NCBI GenBank assembly: GCA_013388745.1
Contig: JACAER010000008.1
Coordinates: 1 to 49,679, forward strand
Length of the DNA: 49,679 bases
Direction: 5' to 3'
DNA from: Chloroflexota bacterium
GTDB lineage: Bacteria > Chloroflexota > Anaerolineae > Aggregatilineales > Phototrophicaceae
The notes beneath the pieces are model-generated. The model was not told where the DNA came from. It worked only from the letters and a program-made list of their open reading frames with translations, and ran no database searches. This document shows positions 39,315-46,944 of the stretch, in pieces (position 1 is the stretch's first letter; each line of letters opens with the position of its first letter). A program made the translations under genes and the position numbers.

Positions 39315-39850
39315 AAGCTTGCTCCTGATGCTTGCCCAGACAAATGAGTCGCGATCTGCTCTATCAGGTCGTCGTAGGGCCTGTGGCTGCGGTTGGTGAT
39401 GGCGATCATCGGCGTGCAGCCCGCGCCCGCCAGCCAACCACCGAAACGATAATACCAGGGCAGCGCCGGGATCAGCAGCATTTTGCCGCGCGCTGGCGTG
39501 TAGTTCTTGCGCCCGACCAGCGCCCGCCGCCCAAACTCCAAATCCGGTGGGGGCAGCAGCGGATAATCGACAAAGGCGCGTACCTGATCCCAGTACACAA
39601 ACTGCGCGCGCCAGAAACGCGGCTGCACGCGCAGCCCCGCAGCGCTGAGCGTGAGCGCGGGCGTGCTCAGAGTCGGCAGCAGCGCGAACGGCACAAAAGC
39701 GAGCGTTAGCAGCGCCGCCAGCAAAAACGCCCCTGCCGCGGTGCTCAGAGCCACCAGCGCCAGCGTCGCCAGCAGCAGCAGCGTCGCTAATACAAGCGCG
39801 CTGTACTGTGCCAGTGTGTCCAGATGCGGATGCGGATGTGTCGAGTGCAT
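39311..39850 (-). CDS. membrane protein with a PH-like domain, function unknown
   Basis: The 179-residue protein has two hydrophobic helices (about 18-38 and 42-60). A soluble region follows: LSAAGLRVQPRFWRAQFVYW, DQVRAFVDYPLLPPPDLEFG and AITNRSHRPYDDLIEQIATH. The latter resembles bacterial PH-like domains that follow two helices (YdbS/YdbT-like). It is translationally coupled to the MDR gene by ATGA. No enzyme motif is visible. Confidence 0.62.
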   Translation of the reverse strand: MHSTHPHPHLDTLAQYSALVLATLLLLATLALVALSTAAGAFLLAALLTLAFVPFALLPTLSTPALTLSAAGLRVQPRFWRAQFVYWDQVRAFVDYPLLPPPDLEFGRRALVGRKNYTPARGKMLLIPALPWYYRFGGWLAGAGCTPMIAITNRSHRPYDDLIEQIATHLSGQASGASL

Positions 39851-39894
39851 AACGGGAGATTATAACGCAAGGCACGAGGAGGGCGAAAACAAAG

Positions 39895-39919
39895 AGAGGC
39901 GCAACGGATATGCGCCTCT
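39895..39919 (-). terminator. intrinsic terminator after the small gene at 39945
   Basis: AGAGGCGCA and TGCGCCTCT form a perfect 9-bp stem with a 7-base loop, followed on the minus strand by a T-rich CTTTGTTTTC. It separates the ArsR/small-gene pair from the next minus-strand operon. Confidence 0.8.
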
Positions 39920-39944
39920 TATGTTTCAGCATCAGTAAGCCGCC

Positions 39945-40181
39945 TTAGCGCGGCGTGGCGGGCTGGGGCTGCGTTTCCTGTTCCAGCAGCGCGCCGTAGC
40001 GCTCTTGCAGCTCGTGGCCGAGATTCACCAGCGTGCTGCCCAACTGGGCCAGCGCCGGGCCATAGAACGGAGTCGGTTTCAGGCTCTCAGCCTGCGCGGC
40101 CAGGTGCTGCTGTGCGGCGCTGCGCAGCGTGTCCTGCTGTTGAAGCTGCACCAGGGTGTGATTCTGATAATTGTTAAACAT
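39945..40181 (-). CDS. small hypothetical protein, helical, Gln-rich
   Basis: The 78-residue protein (MFNNYQNHTLVQLQQQDTLR, LGHELQERYGALLEQETQPQ) is helical and soluble with a Pro-rich end. AGGAGC lies just upstream of the ATG. It follows the ArsR-type regulator by 88 bp on the same strand and precedes a good terminator. I do not recognise the family; it resembles small phage-shock or anti-sigma accessory peptides only in being helical and charged. Confidence 0.55.
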   Translation of the reverse strand: MFNNYQNHTLVQLQQQDTLRSAAQQHLAAQAESLKPTPFYGPALAQLGSTLVNLGHELQERYGALLEQETQPQPATPR

Positions 40182-40269
40182 GAGCTTGCTCCTTAGGCGG
40201 TTAACAGCGAATCTGAAGACTGGCCTGATGCGATTCAGGTACGGATAGGGTGAAAACGCTTAACCGAAT

Positions 40270-41400
40270 TTAGAACGCGCCGACTGTTTTGTGAATGCGC
40301 ACGAAGCGGCGCACGGCGCGCAGCGTATCGTCGAAGCGCTCGCGGTTCAGGCTGTAGCACTTCGACACCTCGCGGCGTCTTTCGACCAGGTAGCCCGTGG
40401 CGGTGAGCTGGCGCAGATGGCGCGAGGCCGCCGATTGACTCAGGTCGAGCAGGGTGATGATGTCCTGCGCGCACAATTCTTCGTGCTGTGTCAGCAGTTC
40501 GATGATGCGCAGGCGGGTATCGTCCGCCAGCGCGTTCAGTCGGACCACCAGTTCCGAGCGGCTGAGCGCGGGCGATTTGATTTTCGTGCCTTCGGGCAGG
40601 CGCGCGCCGTACATAATCCACACCAGGTCGAGTTCCTTGATCTCGTAGCGCCCGACGTAGGGGCCGATATACGGCTGCGGGATGAATACGATCAGCGACG
40701 GCCACTCCGGCCACACAGCGCCTAAATCGCGTCCGGTGACGCTGCGGACGGCTTCCAGGGCGGTGCTGCCGCTGAAATCAAGCTGCTGGAAGGCTTCGAT
40801 CGATTCTTCGAGCATGGGGCGCACACGCCGCCATTCCGCGGCCAGCACTGTCTCCCACATGAAGCGCAGATGCTCGACAATCAACTGTTTGAGCGCTTGC
40901 GGGCTGCGCAGGTAGCGATGCACTTCGGCGTAGAACTCGCGATCAAAGCGGTAGCCTTTTTCGGCTTTCCACTTGAGGTAGTACTGTTCCACACGCGCCA
41001 GATAGATGTCCTCGTTGAGGGCCTCTTCTGGCGTCAGCGGGCCGAATTCTTCCTTTTCTTCGCCGCACATCGGTTCCAGCGCTTTATCGCGCAGCAGCAC
41101 CGCATCGGCGGCGGCCACCGCATCGACAAAGCTGGGAAAATCGGCAAACAGCATACCGCGCCGCGCCGCGTCTTTCAGGATGTTAAAGTGCGCGTCGTAC
41201 AATCCGCTGAAGACCAGTTTGTTGATCTGGCGGCGTTCGGGCGTCAGGCTGTCGTTGATCTCTTGCAGACGCGGGTTCATGCCCGACGTCGTTTCCAGGT
41301 TCGCCAGATCGCCCAGAATGTCCAGATTCACCAGCACCGGTTCGAGCTTGAACTGTACTTCGACGGTTTCCGGGGCGAGGATATAAGCTTTGTCGGACAT
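40270..41400 (-). CDS. ArsR-type transcriptional regulator with a large N-terminal domain
   Basis: The 376-residue protein ends with a winged-helix ArsR domain at about 285-365: LVVRLNALADDTRLRIIELL, ELCAQDIITLLDLSQSAASR, HLRQLTATGYL. No metal-binding Cys pair such as ELCVCDL is present, since ELCAQDI has a single Cys. The N-terminal 280 residues are a helical domain seen in large ArsR proteins of Gram-positive and Chloroflexi-type bacteria, of unknown ligand. A palindrome between its promoter and start codon suggests self-repression. The downstream 78-residue gene may be co-regulated. Confidence 0.85.
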   Translation of the reverse strand: MSDKAYILAPETVEVQFKLEPVLVNLDILGDLANLETTSGMNPRLQEINDSLTPERRQINKLVFSGLYDAHFNILKDAARRGMLFADFPSFVDAVAAADAVLLRDKALEPMCGEEKEEFGPLTPEEALNEDIYLARVEQYYLKWKAEKGYRFDREFYAEVHRYLRSPQALKQLIVEHLRFMWETVLAAEWRRVRPMLEESIEAFQQLDFSGSTALEAVRSVTGRDLGAVWPEWPSLIVFIPQPYIGPYVGRYEIKELDLVWIMYGARLPEGTKIKSPALSRSELVVRLNALADDTRLRIIELLTQHEELCAQDIITLLDLSQSAASRHLRQLTATGYLVERRREVSKCYSLNRERFDDTLRAVRRFVRIHKTVGAF

Positions 41401-41435
41401 GGGCGCTTCCTTTCTGGCACTTTTCGCGTTTATCG

Positions 41436-41463
41436 CGCTTTAGTTACTCTACCCGCTAAAGCG
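41436..41463. promoter_or_regulatory. palindromic operator candidate of the ArsR-type gene
   Basis: CGCTTTAG and CTAAAGCG are perfect inverted 8-mers with a 12-base spacer, in the leader 36 bp ahead of the ArsR start and just below the -10 box. A dimeric repressor sitting here would block transcription. Within the second arm, CCGCTAAAGCGG forms a further short palindrome. Confidence 0.55.
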
Positions 41464-41477
41464 GTTAATCTGATTAC

Positions 41478-41507
41478 ACTATAGCATGAGTCGCGGTTTG
41501 CTGTCAA
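41478..41507 (-). promoter_or_regulatory. sigma-70-type promoter of the ArsR-type gene
   Basis: On the minus strand TTGACA (41502-41507) and TATAGT (41478-41483) are separated by 18 bp. The transcript would begin near 41470, just above the palindrome. Confidence 0.72.
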
Positions 41508-41601
41508 GCACCTATTTGAAAAAAGTTTGATGAATCTGCCGCCGCGCCACAGATTCCAAGCAAGAAACGGCAAGCCTCGCCCCCCGCCGCCGCCCCCGCA
41601 A

Positions 41602-41631
41602 TTGACTCGCCTTCCGTCTTTCCCGTATAAT
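41602..41631 (+). promoter_or_regulatory. promoter of the LysM/SdrD-like gene pair
   Basis: TTGACT (41602-41607) and TATAAT (41626-41631) are separated by 18 bp, giving a leader of about 50 bases before the ATG at 41689. Confidence 0.72.
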
Positions 41632-41688
41632 CCCGGCGCGCTTGAACAACATGCAAGCGCGCCATGTGGCCATTTTGCGGAGTTAACA

Positions 41689-43269
41689 ATGATACAGCCA
41701 AAGATGCTGTGGCTCGTCTTTTTTGTGCTGGCGCTGCTCATTGTGGGCGCCCCGACCAGCGCGCAGACCAACCTGCTCACCAACGGCAGCTTTGAAAGCG
41801 AATCCTATACCCTGTATATCGCCGCGCCGGATGACAGCGCGCGTTTTAATGTGCCGCAGAGCTGGAACGGCTGGCTGATTCAGGGCAACGATCCCAACCG
41901 CACCTGGTTTAACGTCATCCCCAACGGCTATCCGCAGGTCGCTTGGCCGCGCCGGGGCAACACAGGCCGCGCCTACAATATCGGACGCGGCGATGCCACC
42001 TTCACCGCCGCCATTTACCAGCGCGTGGCCGTCGCGCCGGGCACAGCCGTGCAGGGCAGCGCGTGGGTCTACAACGAAAACAACACCGGCACCTCACGCA
42101 TCGGCATCGACCCCAACGGCGGCACCAACCCCTTTGACTCCGATATTCTGTGGGGCAATTGGGTGGCCGGCCCGAACAGCGACTTTTTCCAGACGACGGT
42201 CAACGCCACCTCGACCGGCGATGCCGTCACGGTCTGGCTGTATTCCACACAGTCGAATCCTGCTACACAGAACGGCGTCTATTGGGATGATGCCGAACTG
42301 ATACAGGGCGGCCCCGGCGGCGCGGCCCCCGGCAGCACGCCGGTCAGCGGCGTGGCTGTCGTGCCGACGACACCGCCTATCGCCAGCTTCGTCCAACCGC
42401 AGGCGCCGCAGCCCGACGGCTCGATCGTCCATACTGTGCAGCCCGGCGATACGCTCAGTTCCATCGCTTTCGCCTATGGCGTCACCATTCAGGAAATCCA
42501 GACACTCAACAACATCAGCAACCCGCGCCTGATCTCTGTCGGCCAGCAGTTATTGATTCGCCCCGCGCCCGATTCAGGCAGCGCGCCCGCCCCATCCGGC
42601 AGTCCGGCGGTCGGCAGCGCGGCCAATCCGCCCGCCGCCACCCCCGGCGCGCCGTCCATCGGCACTCCCGCCGAACCCACCGCGCGCCCGACCAACACGC
42701 CCGTTCCGCCGACATCGACCCCTGCGCCGCCCGCCCCCGTGCGCCAAGTGACGCAGGAAGGACTCGACCCGGCGCAGACCAGCGCCACGCTCTGCGTCCA
42801 GTTTTTTGAAGATGCTAACCAAAATCGGCTGCAAGACGCCGACGAAGCGCTACTGTCCGGCGGCGAAATCGCGCTCTCCGGCCAGAGCAGCGCCAGCGGC
42901 CAAACCGCCGCCGCCGAAGCGCTGTGCTTCGCCAATCTGGCGGCGGGTCATTATGTCGCGGCGGCCAGCGCGCCCGCCGGTTATGGCCTGACTACGCCCG
43001 ACCAGTTGCGAGTGCAGTTGTTCCCCGGTGAAACGCTGTTTGTCGCTTTTGGCGCCGCATCAGGCGTCGAAGTCGCCGCTGTGCCCACCGCCGACGCCCA
43101 AACCGCGCCCGTGCAGGAAGCAAATCCGCCGCTGGCCGAAGAAACACGCGCCCCCTCTGCGCTCGATACCCTGTTGGAAAACAGCGGCCTGATCGTGCTG
43201 GGGCTGGCGGGGATGGTCATGCTCGCCGGGCTGGGGTTAACGCTGTTCGGTTTGCTGCGCCGCAGATAA
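41689..43269 (+). CDS. cell-surface LysM protein with SdrD-like domain and C-terminal anchor
   Basis: The ATG at 41689 follows GCGGAG; an open frame from 41527 runs through a promoter and is not used. The 526-residue protein has a signal peptide (MLWLVFFVLALLIVGAPTSA). A carbohydrate-binding-like beta domain (about 29-190, starting TNLLTNGSFESES) is followed by a LysM domain near 247-292 (HTVQPGDTLSSIAFAYGVTI). A Pro/Thr-rich linker leads to an SdrD B-type domain (EDANQNRLQDADEALLSGGE, calcium loop D-x-N-x-N) and a C-terminal helix with LLRRR that anchors it. LysM would bind peptidoglycan or a related glycan. The next gene carries a related SdrD-like domain. Confidence 0.85.
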   Translation: MIQPKMLWLVFFVLALLIVGAPTSAQTNLLTNGSFESESYTLYIAAPDDSARFNVPQSWNGWLIQGNDPNRTWFNVIPNGYPQVAWPRRGNTGRAYNIGRGDATFTAAIYQRVAVAPGTAVQGSAWVYNENNTGTSRIGIDPNGGTNPFDSDILWGNWVAGPNSDFFQTTVNATSTGDAVTVWLYSTQSNPATQNGVYWDDAELIQGGPGGAAPGSTPVSGVAVVPTTPPIASFVQPQAPQPDGSIVHTVQPGDTLSSIAFAYGVTIQEIQTLNNISNPRLISVGQQLLIRPAPDSGSAPAPSGSPAVGSAANPPAATPGAPSIGTPAEPTARPTNTPVPPTSTPAPPAPVRQVTQEGLDPAQTSATLCVQFFEDANQNRLQDADEALLSGGEIALSGQSSASGQTAAAEALCFANLAAGHYVAAASAPAGYGLTTPDQLRVQLFPGETLFVAFGAASGVEVAAVPTADAQTAPVQEANPPLAEETRAPSALDTLLENSGLIVLGLAGMVMLAGLGLTLFGLLRRR

Positions 43270-43282
43270 AAGGGAGAAACCG

Positions 43283-43969
43283 ATGCGAAACCTGATCCTG
43301 AAACTCGCGGCCTGCGCCGTGCTCCTTATCCTCGTGCCCACGACTGCCGCGCAGAACAGCGGCGGCCAATTCTGCGTCCGCGCCTATGAAGACCGCAACG
43401 CCAATGGCATACGCGACGCGGGCGAACCCTTCCTGACGCGCGGCATCACCGCCGAACTCGCCAACGCGCAGGGCATCATCCTTGCCAGCGCGCTGCTGGA
43501 AGAATCGCCGACCGCCGCGCAGGGCGTGATCTGCTTCCCTATGCTGGCCGCCGGGCAGTACACGCTGACGGTGCGCAGTGCCGATTTCCGCGCCAGCGCG
43601 GGCGAAACGCTTACGGCGCAAGTCAGCGCGGGCGGCCTGCCTATCGTGCTGGAATACGGCGGCACGTCGCTAGCGGCTGCCGCCCTGCCCACGCCCGCGT
43701 CAGGCTTTGCGCTCAGCGGCGTCCAGGGACGCGCGCTCATCGAGCGTGTCGTCGCAGCGGCGCTGGGGGCCTTGATTGTGGTAGCCTTGATGACGCTTTT
43801 CGGCGCGTTCGTCTGGCTGGCGATTCTGCGCCCGCGCGCGCGCCGTTTGGCCGCCCGCCGCGCCACCAGCACGGGACACTACCGCGCCGTGACGCGCGAC
43901 GAGATGCTGGCGATGTACGGCCCGCCGCCCACCAGCGTGATCGAAGACGAGCCGAATATCCCGCGCTAA
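43283..43969 (+). CDS. membrane-anchored SdrD-like domain protein
   Basis: The 228-residue protein has a signal peptide (hydrophobic stretch ending near TTAAQN) and one SdrD B-like domain (FCVRAYEDRNANGIRDAGEP with the calcium loop, then FPMLAAGQYTLTVRSADF). A membrane helix lies near 155-178 (VVAAALGALIVVALMTLFGA), followed by a basic cytoplasmic tail ending in GPPPTSVIEDEPNIPR. The domain parallels that of the preceding LysM protein, 13 bp upstream, so the pair probably arose by duplication and may assemble together. No enzyme motif is present. Confidence 0.75.
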   Translation: MRNLILKLAACAVLLILVPTTAAQNSGGQFCVRAYEDRNANGIRDAGEPFLTRGITAELANAQGIILASALLEESPTAAQGVICFPMLAAGQYTLTVRSADFRASAGETLTAQVSAGGLPIVLEYGGTSLAAAALPTPASGFALSGVQGRALIERVVAAALGALIVVALMTLFGAFVWLAILRPRARRLAARRATSTGHYRAVTRDEMLAMYGPPPTSVIEDEPNIPR

Positions 43970-43983
43970 GCGCACACGCGCCG

Positions 43984-44012
43984 TTGACAACACCCGGCCT
44001 CTCGTCTAGAAT
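43984..44012 (+). promoter_or_regulatory. upstream promoter of the tRNA/ribosomal-protein operon
   Basis: TTGACA (43984-43989) and TAGAAT (44007-44012) have the ideal 17-bp spacing. The tRNA-Trp promoter further down has the same TAGAAT box. Confidence 0.7.
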
Positions 44013-44042
44013 GCCCTTACCGTGCGGGGGCACAAAAACACC

Positions 44043-44072
44043 TTGAAGCCCGCGCGCGCGGCGTGCTATAAT
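44043..44072 (+). promoter_or_regulatory. second promoter of the tRNA/ribosomal-protein operon
   Basis: TTGAAG (44043-44048) and TATAAT (44067-44072) are 18 bp apart, and TG two bases before TATAAT makes an extended -10. It lies 31 bp below the first promoter, a stacked arrangement common for stable-RNA operons. Confidence 0.7.
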
Positions 44073-44080
44073 GCACATGC

Positions 44081-44464
44081 TGCACCTTAAAATGTCACCA
44101 CAACACAGGCTGTGTCATCAACGCATCTCAGGATGAGTATGCGCGTGATCCGAAGTACTGTCTGTACTGCGGACAGGCGCTTCCTTACGAGAAACCAGTT
44201 AACAAGTTTTGCGATCGGTCGTGTACCGCGTCGTATAACAACGCTGGCAAAAATCGGCACGCCAATCGTCCGCACGCGCGTTCGAATGTCTGTCGTTGTG
44301 GCAAGCCCAAGTTGCCGCAAAATAAATACATAACACTGACAACAATCTGCAATGGTTGTGCCCAAATTGTCACGCGATCACTGCAACACACAAAAGACGC
44401 AATCAAGACGGCAAACGCCAACCACAGCGCCGACAAAAGATATGCTGATGGCAAGACTTGGTAA
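44081..44464 (+). pseudogene. HNH homing-type endonuclease remnant in the tRNA operon leader
   Basis: One frame gives a zinc-finger N-terminus: DPKYCLYCGQALPYEKPVNK followed by FCDRSCTASYNNAG, the C-x2-C / C-x3-C module that precedes HNH nucleases. A second frame, from about 44335, gives NNLQWLCPNCHAITATHKRR, the closing half of an HNH domain (C-P-N-C-H) with a stop at 44446. The two parts are out of frame. The central piece with the catalytic His pair (usually H-H-x-x-G) is missing, and there is no good start codon. It lies between the promoters and the first tRNA. Confidence 0.72.
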
Positions 44465-44473
44465 GCTATAAAC

Positions 44474-44546
44474 GCCACCGTAGCTCAATTGGCAGAGCAC
44501 CATACTTGTAATATGGATGTTAACGGTTCAATTCCGTTCGGTGGCT
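44474..44546 (+). tRNA. tRNA-Thr (anticodon UGU)
   Basis: The acceptor stem is GCCACCG with CGGTGGC, the D arm AGCTC/GAGC, the anticodon stem CCATA/TATGG around CTTGTAA with anticodon TGT, and the T arm AACGG/CCGTT with TTCAATT. The 3' CCA is not encoded. It is the first tRNA of the operon. Confidence 0.95.
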
Positions 44547-44565
44547 CTGGTTCTCACACTTTCAT

Positions 44566-44648
44566 GGGTCGATGTCCCGAGCGGCAAAGGGGACGGACTG
44601 TAAATCCGTTGGCAGACGCCTTCGCAGGTTCGAGTCCTGCTCGGCCCA
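44566..44648 (+). tRNA. tRNA-Tyr (anticodon GUA)
   Basis: A class II tRNA of 83 bases: acceptor GGGTCGA with TCGGCCC, anticodon loop CTGTAAA between GGA and TCC, and a long variable arm (GGCAGACGCC region). The T arm is GCAGG/CCTGC with TTCGAGT. The 3' CCA is not encoded. Confidence 0.95.
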
Positions 44649-44679
44649 CTTGAGTTCTAATCCACTCAATTCCATTTTT

Positions 44680-44751
44680 GCCCCAGTAACTCAGTGGTAG
44701 AGTACTTTCTTGGTAAGAAAGAAGTCATGGGTTCAAGTCCCATCTGGGGCT
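44680..44751 (+). tRNA. tRNA-Thr (anticodon GGU)
   Basis: Acceptor GCCCCAG with CTGGGGC, anticodon stem CTTTC/GAAAG around TTGGTAA with anticodon GGT, and T arm ATGGG/CCCAT with TTCAAGT. Thr-Tyr-Thr before a translation operon recalls the E. coli thrU-tyrU-glyT-thrT order; the Gly tRNA is missing here. Confidence 0.95.
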
Positions 44752-44783
44752 AATACTTTCACAAAGAGGGATGAGGAAAGATC

Positions 44784-44945
44784 ATGGCAAAAAAAGGCGT
44801 TCGCACCTGGATTAAGCTGCGCAGCACCGAAAGCGGGCACATGTACATCACCTACAAGAACAAGCGCAACGACCCCAACCGCTTGGAATTGAAGAAGTAC
44901 GACCCGATCCTGCGCAAGCATGTGCTCTATAAGGAAACCAAATAA
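44784..44945 (+). CDS. rpmG: 50S ribosomal protein L33 (zinc-free form)
   Basis: The 53-residue protein [20 protein letters not shown] continues with [20 protein letters not shown] and [12 protein letters not shown], the L33 pattern. It contains no cysteine, so it is the C-minus form that does not bind zinc. GAGGAAAG precedes the ATG. It lies between tRNA-Thr and tRNA-Trp, as in many bacteria where rpmG precedes secE and nusG. Confidence 0.95.
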   Translation: MAKKGVRTWIKLRSTESGHMYITYKNKRNDPNRLELKKYDPILRKHVLYKETK

Positions 44946-44953
44946 GCTTTCGA

Positions 44954-44982
44954 TTGACGCCAGGCCTCGCGTCTTATAGAAT
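44954..44982 (+). promoter_or_regulatory. internal promoter before tRNA-Trp
   Basis: TTGACG (44954-44959) and TAGAAT (44977-44982) are 17 bp apart, ending 12 bp before the tRNA. It could give the tRNA-Trp-secE-nusG part separate expression. Confidence 0.6.
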
Positions 44983-44994
44983 GAGGCTGTGTTT

Positions 44995-45065
44995 AGGGGT
45001 GTGGTGTAGTGGTAACGCGTCTGTCTCCAAAACAGAAGACTAGGGTTCGATTCCTTGCACCCCTG
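44995..45065 (+). tRNA. tRNA-Trp (anticodon CCA)
   Basis: Acceptor AGGGGTG with CACCCCT, anticodon stem TCTGT/ACAGA around CTCCAAA with anticodon CCA, and T arm TTCGATT. tRNA-Trp directly before secE-nusG is common in bacteria. Confidence 0.95.
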
Positions 45066-45077
45066 TAATTTAGGAAG

Positions 45078-45099
45078 ACACCGCCCCTCACGGCGGTGT
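45078..45099 (+). terminator. hairpin after tRNA-Trp, partial terminator or processing site
   Basis: ACACCGCC and GGCGGTGT form a perfect 8-bp stem with a 6-base loop, followed by only a weak CTTGT. A TATAAT starts four bases further on (45104-45109), which may serve secE. Full termination would leave secE-nusG dependent on that element. Confidence 0.55.
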
Positions 45100-45140
45100 C
45101 TTGTATAATGCCTCCCGCAAGTCCTAAGGAGTAATCAGGC

Positions 45141-45665
45141 ATGTCTGCCGAACAACCGAGCAATGAAAAACAGAGCCGCCGCCGCCAGCGGCGCGAGGCC
45201 GAAGAAAAACAGCAAGCTGCCCAGGTGCAGGCTGCCGACGAGGAAACCGAGGAAGAACGCGACGAGGGCGAAGACGAGTCCGATTCACGCGGCATCACCG
45301 CCAAAAAAGGCCGTCCCACGCCGGGCCGCCGCAACCGCGCCATCGAAACCGCGCAGGAAGAAGGCGGCGGCAATATCTTCACACGCACGCTCTTCCGCAT
45401 CCGCACCTATATCGCCGACACACGCTCGGAAATCCTCAAAGTCAGTTGGCCAACGCGCGACGAAGTCATCAGCCTGACGCGCATCGTGCTCATCGTCACC
45501 ATCATCGCCTCACTGGCGTTGGGGGCCATCAGCCTGGCCTTCACAGAATTGGTGCGCATCGGTCTCGACCTGCCGCTGGTGTTCGTCGGCTTCTTCATCA
45601 TAGTCGCCGCCGCGCTGGTCGTTTTCCTGGTCAATCAGAATCGCCGCAGCGGCGGTAGTGAATAG
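45141..45665 (+). CDS. secE: preprotein translocase subunit SecE with extensions at both ends
   Basis: The 174-residue protein has a charged N-terminal tail of about 90 residues (many Arg, Glu and Gln). The SecE core follows: TYIADTRSEILKVSWPTRDE with the conserved VSWPTRDEV. One membrane helix (about 112-132) follows, as in single-span SecE, but a second hydrophobic helix (VFVGFFIIVAAALVVFLVNQ) comes after it. Typical short SecE proteins are about 60 residues with one helix. AAGGAGTAA precedes the ATG. It supports SecY in the export channel. nusG follows 12 bp later. Confidence 0.93.
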   Translation: MSAEQPSNEKQSRRRQRREAEEKQQAAQVQAADEETEEERDEGEDESDSRGITAKKGRPTPGRRNRAIETAQEEGGGNIFTRTLFRIRTYIADTRSEILKVSWPTRDEVISLTRIVLIVTIIASLALGAISLAFTELVRIGLDLPLVFVGFFIIVAAALVVFLVNQNRRSGGSE

Positions 45666-45677
45666 CGCGAGGCACCT

Positions 45678-46373
45678 ATGGCGCGCCCCAAGAAAAACAA
45701 GAAAGAACGCGGCGAGATAAAGCAATCGGGCGATTACGATCCCGAACCTGTCTATCTCGATACAGAGCCGGCAGCCGAAAACAAGGCTCCCGATATGTTT
45801 GCCATCGGCAGTGACGACGACGATGTGCCCAAGCTGCACCCGCGCAGCCACGAAAAACTGTGGTACGTCGTTCACTGCTATTCTGGCTACGAAAACAAGG
45901 TGCGCCACGCTATCGAACAGCGCATCGAAAGCATGGGGATGCGCGACAAAATCTTTGATGTCATCGTGCCGACGCAGGAAGAAATCGAAGTCAAAGAAGG
46001 CAAACGCCGCACGGTAGAACGCCGTGTGTTTCCCGGTTATATCCTGGTCGAAATGAAAATGGACGAAGACTCGTGGTACGTCGTGCGCAATACGCCCGGC
46101 GTCACCGGCTTTGTCGGCATGGGCAACGACCCCACGCCGCTGCGCCCGGAAGAAGTCGCGCAGATTTTGCGGCGCATGTCCGACCAAAATCCCGTCGTCA
46201 AGCTCACCTTCAAGATCGGCCAGAAAGTGCGCATCATCGACGGCCCGTTCAACGATTTTATCGGCACTGTGGCCGCCATTGACCCCGACAAGCAAAAAGT
46301 GCGCGTCATGGTCAACTTTTTTGGCCGCGATACGCCCGTGGAACTCGACTTTTTAGAGGTGGAAAAAAGCTAA
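45678..46373 (+). CDS. nusG: transcription antitermination factor NusG
   Basis: The 231-residue protein has the NGN domain at about 60-165 (WYVVHCYSGYENKVRHAIEQ, VFPGYILVEMKMDEDSWYVV, NTPGVTGFVG) and a KOW domain near 180-225 (KIGQKVRIIDGPFNDFIGTV). The first 55 residues are an acidic/basic tail absent from most NusG proteins. It binds RNA polymerase and couples it to Rho or ribosomal protein S10. secE-nusG-rplK-rplA is the classic order. Confidence 0.96.
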   Translation: MARPKKNKKERGEIKQSGDYDPEPVYLDTEPAAENKAPDMFAIGSDDDDVPKLHPRSHEKLWYVVHCYSGYENKVRHAIEQRIESMGMRDKIFDVIVPTQEEIEVKEGKRRTVERRVFPGYILVEMKMDEDSWYVVRNTPGVTGFVGMGNDPTPLRPEEVAQILRRMSDQNPVVKLTFKIGQKVRIIDGPFNDFIGTVAAIDPDKQKVRVMVNFFGRDTPVELDFLEVEKS

Positions 46374-46422
46374 AGACGCGGCGCGCACCCGCCGCCACTA
46401 TCGCGAAATGTGAGAGGGACTG

Positions 46423-46848
46423 ATGGCAAAGAAAGTCAAAGCAATCGTTACGCTGCAAATCAACGCCGGCAAAGCCAATCCCGCCCCGCCGATCGGCCCG
46501 GCGCTGGCGCAGCACGGCATTAACCTGATGGGCTTCTGCAAGGAATACAACGCCCGCACCGCCAACCGTGTCGGCGAAATCGTGCCCGCGCAGATCACCA
46601 TCTTCACCGATGGCTCGTTTAAGTTCGAACTGAAAAGTCCGCCGACTTCCTTCCTCATCAAGAAGGCCGCCGGTGTCGATAAAGGCTCGGCCAACGCCAA
46701 GCTGCAAAAAGTCGGCAAGCTGACGCGCAAGCAGGTACGCGAAATCGCCGAACTGAAAAAGCCCGATCTGGGCGCGCTGAGCACCGAAGCCGCCATGAAG
46801 GCCATCGAAGGCACTGCCCGGCAGATGGGCATCGAAGTCGTCGATTAG
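46423..46848 (+). CDS. rplK: 50S ribosomal protein L11
   Basis: The 141-residue protein has the family opening [20 protein letters not shown], then [26 protein letters not shown] and [17 protein letters not shown]. It binds the GTPase-associated centre of 23S rRNA. Length and sequence are standard. It lies 49 bp after nusG and 96 bp before rplA. Confidence 0.97.
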   Translation: MAKKVKAIVTLQINAGKANPAPPIGPALAQHGINLMGFCKEYNARTANRVGEIVPAQITIFTDGSFKFELKSPPTSFLIKKAAGVDKGSANAKLQKVGKLTRKQVREIAELKKPDLGALSTEAAMKAIEGTARQMGIEVVD

Positions 46849-46944
46849 GCGCTGTAGGCCCTGGCGTGTCCGCCGCGCGCGAAATATCGTCTGTTTTATC
46901 GTGGGAGGGCATATCCTGCCCCGTGACCACAGGAGTTACTCGAC

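Noticed and set aside
39315..39932. N-terminal extension of the MDR gene by about 206 codons
   Set aside because: The extension is out of frame with the membrane-protein gene it overlaps and looks like low-complexity shadow; the ATG at 39314 has a ribosome site and starts the MDR fold.
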